DNA of 64,000 bases, taken from NCBI GenBank assembly GCA_032718475.1, contig JAUCBJ010002454.1, positions 43,521 to 107,520 on the forward strand, written 5' to 3'. The notes under the pieces are model-generated. The model saw only the letters and a list, made by a program, of their open reading frames with translations, was not told the DNA's origin and ran no database searches. Shown piece after piece: positions 50,277 to 62,400 of the stretch (positions are counted from its first letter, which is position 1; each line of letters begins with the position of its first letter). Both the position numbers and the translations under genes were made by a program. The DNA is from Nemertoderma westbladi (Eukaryota; Xenacoelomorpha; Nemertodermatida; Nemertodermatidae).

Positions 50277-50683
50277 ATAAGAATTAACTGGTGGAAGACT
50301 GTTAACATTATATTCAATATCTTTAGCATTATACTGCAGTACTGTATTTCAAATTTCGTAATATTTCCGAGATACCGAAATCTGGGACACGCGCTAAAAA
50401 ATCAGCCAATCGACACCGTTTCCAGATTTGGAATACCCAATGACGGGCCTCTCTGTACCACCAAAGCCCCTCAGAGACCAGTATCTCAATAATATAGTCC
50501 CCATAGGGGCTTCGTAAACGCCAAATAATAGATTATAATATTTGCATTTATTATATAAATTTGCTGCTACATAACTTTGCTGCTAGCCTTCTACATAGTC
50601 GTTTTTTAATATTTTCTATTTATACGCATAATTATTACTTAGTGTCATTTAATGTGTTGCAATTATAATAATAATAATAATGT
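50277..50683. other. 3' flank of aquaporin B
   Basis: Likely 3' UTR; the end part is homologous to the flank of copy A. It diverges from copy A directly after the stop codon and becomes similar again near 50560. A short TAA repeat lies at 50668-50682. Confidence 0.45.
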
Positions 50684-51089
50684 ACTTTCACAAGAATGCT
50701 GCGCCGGGATCATTGTGTCAAGTGCAATGAAATGAACACATCTCCAAATCAGACTCTATACAACATTGGAGGTGTTTAATTAGACTTGAACGAAACCGCC
50801 TCCGCTTTGCAGGACATTGATTTCGCCGTGAGGACCAGCCAATGCATAATCTTGTACTTTGGCAGCCTCATGGAGTGAATAAGCATGGTGGACAGCCCAT
50901 GACTTTCTTGAGACGCATCTTAAAGGACACTGGCCTTGAAGATGCGAATGATCTATCAAATGTTATGGGTGATAAGGAGTTGTGGCGGCGGAATTTTGTC
51001 AACAAGCCGGCACAGCATTCGCAATATATAATATATGATATAAAATGCAGCTGCAAAGCAGCATGCCAATAGTAGTAGTAGTAGTAATT
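50684..51089 (+). mobile_element. 5'-truncated LINE copy
   Basis: Same family as the LINE at 6289-8869, opposite strand, only the last 400 bp. It starts at TTCACAAGAATGCTGCG and encodes the C-terminal segment NLVLWQPHGVNKHGGQPMTF, then LRRILKDTGLEDANDLSNVM and ELWRRNFVNKPAQHS. It ends with an AGT repeat tail (51070-51088). An upstream frame disruption and truncation make it dead. It interrupts the duplicated 3' flank of aquaporin B. Confidence 0.88.
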
Positions 51090-51319
51090 TAAATGTAATT
51101 AAATACAAACTGCGGACCGGCCATCCACTTAACTCCTATAGTTTAAACTATCGCCTTCTACTGTTCAATATTGCTTCTACTTATACACTAACATTTGTGT
51201 TGTGCTAATTTCAGCAATTGTGCTAATAATTACTACATATTACCTACATTATTTGTAATAATGTCCATGAAATTAAACAATAATTAACAGCTTTAGTAAA
51301 AGTAAAGTAAAGTTTTATT

Positions 51320-52075
51320 AGGCGTTAGGCCAAGGGGATTACGCACAAAGTCTGACGGCATATTTAAGTGCGGCCCCCAGAACTATAATACACCCCAGAG
51401 AAACTTCAGCCGTCAGTCGTCGTCTAATTTTTTATCGCACTGTCATTCCTTGATGAAATTTAACCAAATTTGGTACGGTACGTATAATATACTCCATCAA
51501 AAGTTTAGAAAGAATCTGAAGGTTGGTCAAAAATGAGACAGTCTGACAGTCGATACTGGTAGTTTCAGACTTTTGATAAAAACCGAAATAAGTCGGTCAA
51601 TCATTTATGAAATTAAACCAAACTTGGTACGTATGCAGTCATATGAAATTAAACCAAACTTGGTACCGGTACGTATGCAGTCATATGAAATTTGGTAGAA
51701 ATAACCTACGAACATTAGGGCTTAATAAATAATTTTGCGTACCAACAGACTAAGTAAGTTCCTATCCTCTGTCAGTCCCACGGCTGAGTGCGTACCAACA
51801 GACTAAGTAAGTTCCTATCCTCTGTCAGTCCCACGGCTGAGTGCGTACCAACAGACTAAGTAAGTTCCTCTCCTCTGTCAGTCCCACGGCTGAGTATTAA
51901 TTGTAAATACAAACAAGTACTGGATTACAGTCTCGTGCTGCGCGAAGGCCCACGAACGCGTTTACGGATGCAAAACAGAGAAGCACCCTGGTTAGTCACT
52001 TTAAAGCATTCGTGCCGAAACGTAAACTCCCTTAGCCTCCTATTAATATAGGCAACCTACCACAAGGCCAAGCTA
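51320..52075. repeat. Second SINE-like copy, split by an insertion
   Basis: Parts at 51365-51408 (CCCCAGAACTATAATACACC) and 51962-52045 (TTTAAAGCATTCGTGCCGAAACG region) match 557-590 and 619-690, but here they are about 550 bp apart instead of about 30 bp. The intervening block contains two copies of a unit around AAACCAAACTTGGTACGTATG (51612-51685) and the 53-bp repeat. Confidence 0.55.
51738..51896. repeat. 53-bp tandem repeat, three units
   Basis: Three near-identical units starting GCGTACCAACAGACTAAGTA and ending CCCACGGCTGAGT; the third has CTC for TAT in the middle. Non-coding. Confidence 0.9.
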
Positions 52076-52404
52076 GCATAATCGTTTCGCCTTGCACAAT
52101 GGATTAATAGCGATGTTTGTAAGAAATTCGCATAGAGAAACACTTTTATTGGTTTCCCCCAAACTAATGTCATGTAAAACTTAATTAGAGCAGGTTAGTC
52201 CCCAAAGAAGTAAAAAGTATCATACGGGGTCATAACAGGAAAGTCTCTTTTAAGTTATTTGTGTACCTTCTGATAATTTATTTATTTGCGACACCCGGTT
52301 ACCAAGGTGATAACGAACGCAGGTTCGCCAAAGTAAACCCCAATGAATCTCATATAAGAACTCATCTACTACAGTATTATGTGTTATAATGCTATGAAAC
52401 TCAC
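52076..52404. other. Scribble intron end, nothing seen
   Basis: Non-coding DNA between the SINE-like copy and the donor of the exon at 52405. Confidence 0.4.
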
Positions 52405-52632
52405 CTCCAATAGCCGCTGTCCGACCTTCAGTCGACCCTCGTTGACTACAGTGTCTGATCGTGTTACCTTGGTAACGAATATACCGTCGTCCGAGTGCTC
52501 TAGCGGGTTGCCTGGCGACGGGGCTCCTACCCCGCCCCTGACAGCGAATCCCAGCTTCCGACCGGAGGCCCGGGGTAGAGTCAACTCAACCAGTCCTTTT
52601 GGAGGCGGGTCGTGTTGGACTACCAACTGCAC
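52405..52632 (-). CDS. SCRIB: Scribble exon with first part of PDZ4
   Basis: A 228-nt, 76-codon exon, phase 0 at both ends. The acceptor is CCCCAG with a polypyrimidine tract made of about 26 C (52635-52660 as G on the plus strand); the donor is GAG|GTGAGT. It finishes the last strand of PDZ3 (VQLVVQHDPP) and opens PDZ4 at VELTLPRASG, with loop GRKLGFAVRGG, the insert GAPSPGNPLEHSDD, then GIFVTKV and RLKVGQRLLE. It stops one residue before the expected VNG, which is the first thing encoded by the exon at 23113. This layout matches Scribble PDZ4. About 29.3 kb of intron follows. Confidence 0.92.
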
Positions 52633-52634
52633 CT

Positions 52635-52660
52635 GGGGGGGGGGGGGGGGGGGGGGGGGG
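52635..52660. repeat. Poly(G)/poly(C) run serving as splice tract
   Basis: Twenty-six G on the plus strand; on the minus strand it is the polypyrimidine tract directly before the CAG acceptor of the Scribble exon 52632-52405. Confidence 0.85.
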
Positions 52661-52877
52661 TATTGGGAGACTAACTATTATCAATAAGTAAGGAATAATG
52701 GAATACACGCCAAGGTTACCCAATCCATGGAAGCTGCGAGATGGAAATGTAACCGGAGGAGTAAAAGGAAAGATTAGGATAGTGAGAGTAATCAACCTAG
52801 GGAGCAAGAGGAGTGCCCATCTTGACTTTATCTTACTATGAAGGTAAAACAACGGAGCCCATATAATGATAACTTAC

Positions 52878-53236
52878 TGTTGATGAGGCTGACACTAAGG
52901 CCTGTACGGCCTGCTGGTGGGTCGCCCTGGCAACATTGATCCCGTTCACTTCTAGAATTCGATCGCCAATCCGCAACTGAGAGCGGGACGCGGAACCCCC
53001 GCGGACCACCTTGGAGATGAAGACCCCCGGCAGGCCGTCGCCGAAGGGCTGCGATGCGTGATCCACGCCCCCCACGATAGACAGACCCAAGGGACCCGCA
53101 GACTTTACCAGGGTCACCTCCTCCATGGTTGGCGTCTCGGACGTATCGCCGGGACTAGATCGGTCTACGCCGGGGCTACAACGTTTCAGTATAGATCGGC
53201 CCTCGGTGGAAGGTGATGGGGACACGATAGAGGCAT
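52878..53236 (-). CDS. SCRIB: Scribble exon with PDZ3
   Basis: A 359-nt exon: acceptor CTTCCAG before 53236, donor GTAAGT after 52878. The first 40 or so residues are a Ser/Pro-rich linker (SPSPSTEGRSILKR). Then comes a PDZ domain: strand VTLVKSAG, the carboxylate-binding loop GPLGLSIVGG, then GVFISKVVRGGSASRSQLRIG and DRILEVNGINVARATHQQAV with the helix-B His that marks class I PDZ domains. The domain closes in the next exon (VQLVVQ). The GPLGLSIVGG loop, the following DHASQPFG and the ATHQQAVQAL helix closely resemble PDZ3 of vertebrate Scribble, which binds C-terminal peptides of beta-PIX-like and other partners. Phase 1 in, phase 0 out. Confidence 0.92.
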
Positions 53237-53396
53237 CTGGAAGGGAAACCAAGTCAATTAACTTTAAATTAAATATTTAAAGAATGCAAGAATGAACACA
53301 TAACTAAAAACTAAAAGGTTTGTATTTAAAATAATTTTGGTATTGTGTAAATGTAGTTGGTTCTTGAATTGAACATTTAATGAAATTAAAACTAAC

Positions 53397-53474
53397 CTTG
53401 GGCTCCAGGCGAAGTGTCGGAATCGCGAATTAGTTTAATTCTTCTAGAAACTTTAAGACTGACACCTTGGGTAC
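53397..53474 (-). CDS. SCRIB: Scribble exon upstream of PDZ3
   Basis: A 78-nt exon bounded by TTTGTTTGCAG before 53474 and GTTAGT after 53397. It starts with the last two bases of a codon, encodes about 25 residues (QGVSLKVSRRIKLIRD then DSDTSPGAQ-like, basic then polar) and ends with one base, exactly fitting the next exon, which starts with two. It lies in the linker between PDZ2 and PDZ3, which is poorly conserved, so the call depends on splice sites, open frame and phase. The 41-bp satellite starts within about 20 bp of its acceptor. Confidence 0.68.
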
Positions 53475-53489
53475 CTGCAAACAAAGGCC

Positions 53490-56400
53490 CGGGTCACTCA
53501 TAAACGGATAACTACGTCCCGGGTCACACATAAACATTCAACTTTCGGATAACTACGTCCCGGTTCACACATAAACATTCAACTTTCGGATAACTACGTC
53601 CCGGTTCGCACATAAACATTCAACTTTCGGATAACTACGTCCCGGTTCACACATAAACATTCAACTTTCGGATAACTACGTCCCGGTTCACACATAAACA
53701 TTCAACTTTCGGATAACACGTCCCGGTTCACACATAAACATTCAACTTTCGGATAACTACGTCCCGGTTCACATAAACATTCAACTTTCGGATAACTACG
53801 TCCCGGTTCACACATAAACATTCAACCTTCAGATAACTACGTTCCGGTTCACACATAAACATTCAACTTTCGGATAACTACGTCCCGGTTCACATAAACA
53901 TTCAACTTTCGGATAACTACGTCCCGGTTCACACATAAACATTCAACTTTCGGATAACTACGTCCCGGTTCACACATAAACATTCAACTTTCGGATAACT
54001 ACGTCCTGGTTCACACATAAACATTCAACTTTCGGATAACACGTCCCGGTTCACACATAAACATTCAACTTTCGGATAACTACGTCCCGGTTCACATAAA
54101 CATTCAACTTTCGGATAACTACGTTCCGGTTCACACATAAACATTCAACTTTCGGATAACTACGTCCCGGTTCACACATAAACATTCAACTTTCGGATAA
54201 CTACGTCCCGGTTCACACATAAACATTCAACTTTCAGATAACTACGTCCTGGTTCACATAAACATTCAACTTTCGGATAACTACGTCCCGGTTCACACAT
54301 AAACATTCAACTTTCGGATAACACGTCCCGGTTCACACATAAACATTCAACTTTCTGATAACTACGTCCCGGTTCACACATAAACATTCAACTTTCGGAT
54401 AACACGTCCCGGTTCACACATAAACATTCAACTTTCTGATAACTACGTCCCGGTTCACACATAAACATTCAACTTTCAGATAACTACGTCCTGGTTCACA
54501 TAAACATTCAACTTTCGGATAACTACGTCCCGGTTCACACATAAACATTCAACTTTCGGATAACACGTCCCGGTTCACACATAAACATTCAACTTTCTGA
54601 TAACTACGTCCCGGTTCACACATAAACATTCAACCTTCAGATAACTACGTTCCGGTTCACACATAAACATTCAACTTTCGGATAACTACGTCCCGGTTCA
54701 CATAAACATTCAACTTTCGGATAACTACGTCCCGGTTCACACATAAACATTCAACTTTCGGATAACACGTCCCGGTTCACACATAAACATTCAACTTTCT
54801 GATAACTACGTCCCGGTTCACACATAAACATTCAACTTTCGGATAACACGTCCCGGTTCACACATAAACATTCAACTTTCTGATAACTACGTCCCGGTTC
54901 ACACATAAACATTCAACTTTCAGATAACTACGTCCTGGTTCACATAAACATTCAACTTTCGGATAACTACGTCCCGGTTCACACATAAACATTCAACTTT
55001 CGGATAACACGTCCCGGTTCACACATAAACATTCAACTTTCTGATAACTACGTCCCGGTTCACACATAAACATTCAACCTTCAGATAACTACGTTCCGGT
55101 TCACACATAAACATTCAACTTTCGGATAACTACGTCCCGGTTCACATAAACATTCAACTTTCGGATAACTACGTCCCGGTTCACACATAAACATTCAGCT
55201 TTCGGATAACTACGTCCCGGTTCACACATAAACATTCAACTTTCGGATAACTACGTCCTGGTTCACACATAAACATTCAACTTTCGGATAACTACGTCCC
55301 GGTTCACACATAAACATTCAACTTTCGGATAACTACGTCCCGGTTCACACATAAACATTCAACTTTCGGATAACTACGTCCCGGTTCACACATAAACATT
55401 CAACTTTCGGATAACTACGTCCCGGTTCACACATAAACATTCAACTTTCGGATAACTACGTCCCGGTTCACATAAACATTCAACTTTCGGATAACTACGT
55501 CCCGGTTCACACATAAACATTCAACTTTCGGATAACTACGTCCCGGTTCACACATAAACATTCAACTTTCGGATAACTACGTCCCGGTTCACACATAAAC
55601 ATTCAACTTTCGGATAACTACGTCCCGGTTCACACATAAACATTCAACTTTCGGATAACTACGTCCCGGTTCACACATAAACATTCAACTTTCGGATAAC
55701 TACGTCCCGGTTCACACATAAACATTCAACTTTCGGATAACTACGTCCCGGTTCACATAAACATTCAACTTTCGGATAACTACGTCCCGGTTCACACATA
55801 AACATTCAACTTTCGGATAACTACGTCCCGGTTCACACATAAACATTCAACTTTCGGATAACACGTCCCGGTTCACACATAAACATTCAACTTTCGGATA
55901 ACTACGTCCCGGTTCACACATAAACATTCAACTTTCGGATAACTACGTCCCGGTTCACACATAAACATTCAACTTTCGGATAACTACGTCCCGGTTCACA
56001 TAAACATTCAACTTTCGGATAACTACGTCCCGGTTCACACATAAACATTCAACTTTCGGATAACTACGTCCCGGTTCACACATAAACATTCAACTTTCGG
56101 ATAACTACGTCCCGGTTCACACATAAACATTCAACTTTCGGATAACTACGTCCGGGTTCACACATAAACATTCAACTTTCGGATAACTACGTCCCGGTTC
56201 ACATAAACATTCAACTTTCGGATAACTACGTCCCGGTTCACACATAAACATTCAACTTTCGGATAACTACGTCCCGGTTCACACATAAACATTCAACTTT
56301 CGGATAACTACGTCCCGGTTCACACATAAACATTCAACTTTCGGATAACTACGTCCCGGTTCACATAAACATTCAACTTTCGGATAACTACGTCCCGGTT

Positions 56401-59400
56401 CACACATAAACATTCAACTTTCGGATAACTACGTCCCGGTTCACACATAAACATTCAACTTTCGGATAACTACGTCCCGGTTCACACATAAACATTCAAC
56501 TTTCGGATAACTACGTCCCGGTTCACACATAAACATTCAACTTTCGGATAACTACGTCCCGGTTCACACATAAACATTCAACTTTCGGATAACTACGTCC
56601 TGGTTCACACATAAACATTCAACTTTCGGATAACTACGTCCCGGTTCACACATAAACATTCAACTTTCGGATAACTACGTCCCGGTTCACACATAAACAT
56701 TCAACTTTCGGATAACTACGTCCCGGTTCACACATAAACATTCAACTTTCGGATAACTACGTCCTGGTTCACACATAAACATTCAACTTTCGGATAACTA
56801 CGTCCCGGTTCACACATAAACATTCAACTTTCGGATAACTACGTCCCGGTTCACACATAAACATTCAACTTTCGGATAACTACGTCCCGGTTCCACATAA
56901 ACATTCAACTTTCGGATAACTACGTCCCGGTTCACACATAAACATTCAACTTTCGGATAACTACGTCCGGGTTCACACATAAACATTCAACTTTCGGATA
57001 ACTACGTCCCGGTTCACATAAACATTCAACTTTCGGATAACTACGTCCCGGTTCACACATAAACATTCAACTTTCGGATAACTACGTCCCGGTTCACACA
57101 TAAACATTCAACTTTCGGATAACTACGTCCCGGTTCACACATAAACATTCAACTTTCGGATAACTACGTCCCGGTTCACATAAACATTCAACTTTCGGAT
57201 AACTACGTCCCGGTTCACACATAAACATTCAACTTTCGGATAACTACGTCCCGGTTCACACATAAACATTCAACTTTCGGATAACACGTCCCGGTTCACA
57301 CATAAACATTCAACTTTCGGATAACTACGTCCCGGTTCACACATAAACATTCAACTTTCGGATAACTACGTCCCGGTTCACATAAACATTCAACTTTCGG
57401 ATAACTACGTCCCGGTTCACATAAACATTCAACTTTCGGATAACTACGTCCCGGTTCACACATAAACATTCAACTTTCGGATAACTACGTCCCGGTTCAC
57501 ACATAAACATTCAACTTTCGGATAACTACGTCCCGGTTCACACATAAACATTCAACTTTCGGATAACTACGTCCCGGGTTCACACATAAACATTCAACGT
57601 TCGGATAACTACGTCCCGGTTCACACATAAACATTCAACTTTCGGATAACACGTCCCGGTTCACACATAAACATTCAACTTTCGGATAACTACGTCCCGG
57701 TTCACATAAACATTCAACTTTCGGATAACTACGTCCCGGTTCACACATAAACATTCAACTTTCGGATAACTACGTCCCGGTTCACACATAAACATTCAAC
57801 TTTCGGATAACACGTCCCGGTTCACACATAAACATTCAACTTTCGGATAACTACGTCCCGGTTCACACATAAACATTCAACTTTCGGATAACTACGTTCC
57901 GGTTCACACATAAACATTCAACCTTCAGATAACTACGTTCCGGTTCACACATAAACATTCAACTTTCGGATAACTACGTCCCGGTTCACACATAAACATT
58001 CAACTTTCGGATAACACGTCCCGGTTCACACATAAACATTCAACTTTCGGATAACTACGTCCCGGTTCACATAAACATTCAACTTTCGGATAACTACGTC
58101 CCGGTTCACACATAAACATTCAACTTTCGGATAACTACGTCCCGGTTCACACATAAACATTCAACTTTCGGATAACACGTCCCGGTTCACACATAAACAT
58201 TCAACTTTCGGATAACTACGTCCCGGTTCACACATAAACATTCAACTTTCGCATAACACGTCCCGGTTCACACATAAACATTCAACTTTCGGATAACTAC
58301 GTCCCGGTTCACATAAACATTCAACTTTCGGATAACTACGTCCCGGTTCACACATAAACATTCAACCTTCAGATAACTACGTTCCGGTTCACACATAAAC
58401 ATTCAACTTTCGGATAACTACGTCCCGGTTCACATAAACATTCAACTTTCGGATAACTACGTCCCGGTTCACACATAAACATTCAACTTTCGGATAACTA
58501 CGTCCCGGTTCACACATAAACATTCAACTTTCGGATAACACGTCCCGGTTCACACATAAACATTCAACTTTCGGATAACTACGTCCCGGTTCACATAAAC
58601 ATTCAACTTTCGGATAACTACGTCCCGGTTCACACATAAACATTCAACTTTCGGATAACTACGTTCCGGTTCACACATAAACATTCAACCTTCAGATAAC
58701 TACGTTCCGGTTCACACATAAACATTCAACTTTCGGATAACTACGTCCCGGTTCACACATAAACATTCAACTTTCGGATAACTACGTCCCGGTTCACACA
58801 TAAACATTCAACTTTCGGATAACTACGTCCCGGTTCACATAAACATTCAACTTTCGGATAACTACGTCCCGGTTCACACATAAACATTCAACTTTCGGAT
58901 AACTACGTCCCGGTTCACACATAAACATTCAACTTTCGGATAACTACGTCCCGGTTCACACATAAACATTCAACTTTCGGATAACTACGTCCCGGTTCAC
59001 ATAAACATTCAACTTTCGGATAACTACGTCCCGGTTCACACATAAACATTCAACTTTCGGATAACTACGTCCCGGTTCACACATAAACATTCAACTTTCG
59101 GATAACTACGTCCCGGTTCACACATAAACATTCAACTTTCGGATAACTACGTCCCGGTTCACACATAAACATTCAACTTTCGGATAACTACGTCCCGGTT
59201 CACACATAAACATTCAACTTTCGGATAACTACGTCCCGGTTCACACATAAACATTCAACTTTCGGATAACTACGTCCCGGTTCACACATAAACATTCAAC
59301 TTTCGGATAACTACGTCCCGGTTCACACATAAACATTCAACTTTCGGATAACTACGTCCCGGTTCACACATAAACATTCAACTTTCGGATAACTACGTCC

Positions 59401-62400
59401 CGGTTCACACATAAACATTCAACTTTCGGATAACTACGTCCCGGTTCACACATAAACATTCAACTTTCGGATAACTACGTCCCGGTTCACACATAAACAT
59501 TCAACTTTCGGATAACTACGTCCCGGTTCACACATAAACATTCAACTTTCGGATAACTACGTCCCGGTTCCACATAAACATTCAACTTTCGGATAACTAC
59601 GTCCCGGTTCACACATAAACATTCAACTTTCGGATAACTACGTCCCGGTTCACACATAAACATTCAACTTTCGGATAACTACGTCCCGGTTCACACATAA
59701 ACATTCAACTTTCGGATAACTACGTCCCGGTTCACACATAAACATTCAACTTTCGGATAACTACGTCCCGGTTCACACATAAACATTCAACTTTCGGATA
59801 ACTACGTCCCGGTTCACACATAAACATTCAACTTTCGGATAACTACGTCCCGGTTCACACATAAACATTCAACTTTCGGATAACTACGTCCCGGTTCACA
59901 CATAAACATTCAACTTTCGGATAACTACGTCCCGGTTCACACATAAACATTCAACTTTCGGATAACTACGTCCCGGTTCACACATAAACATTCAACTTTC
60001 GGATAACTACGTCCCGGTTCACACATAAACATTCAACTTTCGGATAACTACGTCCCGGTTCACACATAAACATTCAACTTTCGGATAACTACGTCCCGGT
60101 TCACACATAAACATTCAACTTTCGGATAACTACGTCCCGGTTCACACATAAACATTCAACTTTCGGATAACTACGTCCCGGTTCACACATAAACATTCAA
60201 CTTTCGGATAACTACGTCCCGGTTCACACATAAACATTCAACTTTCGGATAACTACGTCCCGGTTCACACATAAACATTCAACTTTCGGATAACTACGTC
60301 CCGGTTCACACATAAACATTCAACTTTCGGATAACTACGTCCCGGTTCACACATAAACATTCAACTTTCGGATAACTACGTCCCGGTTCACACATAAACA
60401 TTCAACTTTCGGATAACTACGTCCCGGTTCACACATAAACATTCAACTTTCGGATAACTACGTCCCGGTTCACACATAAACATTCAACTTTCGGATAACT
60501 ACGTCCCGGTTCACACATAAACATTCAACTTTCGGATAACTACGTCCCGGTTCACACATAAACATTCAACTTTCGGATAACTACGTCCCGGTTCACACAT
60601 AAACATTCAACTTTCGGATAACTACGTCCCGGTTCACACATAAACATTCAACTTTCGGATAACTACGTCCCGGTTCACACATAAACATTCAACTTTCGGA
60701 TAACTACGTCCCGGTTCACACATAAACATTCAACTTTCGGATAACTACGTCCCGGTTCACACATAAACATTCAACTTTCGGATAACTACGTCCCGGTTCA
60801 CACATAAACATTCAACTTTCGGATAACTACGTCCCGGTTCACACATAAACATTCAACTTTCGGATAACTACGTCCCGGTTCACACATAAACATTCAACTT
60901 TCGGATAACTACGTCCCGGTTCACACATAAACATTCAACTTTCGGATAACTACGTCCCGGTTCACACATAAACATTCAACTTTCGGATAACTACGTCCCG
61001 GTTCACACATAAACATTCAACTTTCGGATAACTACGTCCCGGTTCACACATAAACATTCAACTTTCGGATAACTACGTCCCGGTTCACACATAAACATTC
61101 AACTTTCGGATAACTACGTCCCGGTTCACACATAAACATTCAACTTTCGGATAACTACGTCCCGGTTCACACATAAACATTCAACTTTCGGATAACTACG
61201 TCCCGGTTCACACATAAACATTCAACTTTCGGATAACTACGTCCCGGTTCACACATAAACATTCAACTTTCGGATAACTACGTCCCGGTTCACACATAAA
61301 CATTCAACTTTCGGATAACTACGTCCCGGTTCACACATAAACATTCAACTTTCGGATAACTACGTCCCGGTTCACACATAAACATTCAACTTTCGGATAA
61401 CTACGTCCCGGTTCACACATAAACATTCAACTTTCGGATAACTACGTCCCGGTTCACACATAAACATTCAACTTTCGGATAACTACGTCCCGGTTCACAC
61501 ATAAACATTCAACTTTCGGATAACTACGTCCCGGTTCACACATAAACATTCAACTTTCGGATAACTACGTCCCGGTTCACACATAAACATTCAACTTTCG
61601 GATAACTACGTCCCGGTTCACACATAAACATTCAACTTTCGGATAACTACGTCCCGGTTCACACATAAACATTCAACTTTCGGATAACTACGTCCCGGTT
61701 CACACATAAACATTCAACTTTCGGATAACTACGTCCCGGTTCACACATAAACATTCAACTTTCGGATAACTACGTCCCGGTTCACACATAAACATTCAAC
61801 TTTCGGATAACTACGTCCCGGTTCACACATAAACATTCAACTTTCGGATAACTACGTCCCGGTTCACACATAAACATTCAACTTTCGGATAACTACGTCC
61901 CGGTTCACACATAAACATTCAACTTTCGGATAACTACGTCCCGGTTCACACATAAACATTCAACTTTCGGATAACTACGTCCCGGTTCACACATAAACAT
62001 TCAACTTTCGGATAACTACGTCCCGGTTCACACATAAACATTCAACTTTCGGATAACTACGTCCCGGTTCACACATAAACATTCAACTTTCGGATAACTA
62101 CGTCCCGGTTCACACATAAACATTCAACTTTCGGATAACTACGTCCCGGTTCACACATAAACATTCAACTTTCGGATAACTACGTCCCGGTTCACACATA
62201 AACATTCAACTTTCGGATAACTACGTCCCGGTTCACACATAAACATTCAACTTTCGGATAACTACGTCCCGGTTCACACATAAACATTCAACTTTCGGAT
62301 AACTACGTCCCGGTTCACACATAAACATTCAACTTTCGGATAACTACGTCCCGGTTCACACATAAACATTCAACTTTCGGATAACTACGTCCCGGTTCAC

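Larger units (their letters stand above)
6040..53474 (-). other. SCRIB: Scribble gene, 3' part (eight exons, gene span)
   Basis: Span of the minus-strand gene from the leftmost poly(A) signal to the rightmost exon visible; the 5' part lies beyond the window. Scribble is a cortical scaffold of the Scrib/Dlg/Lgl polarity module with N-terminal leucine-rich repeats and four PDZ domains; only the PDZ3, PDZ4 and C-terminal parts fall here. Exon ends obey GT-AG and phases match at every junction: 1, 0, 0, 0, 0, 2, 0. Summed coding length is 1331 nt, i.e. 2 nt completing a codon, 442 codons and a stop. Identification rests on two consecutive PDZ domains resembling Scribble PDZ3 and PDZ4; Erbin and Densin have only one PDZ. 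Confidence 0.82.

Noticed and set aside
52586-52852. 88-residue minus-strand frame with a poly-Pro run
   Set aside because: Comes from reading the poly(C) splice tract and intron upstream of the PDZ4 exon.
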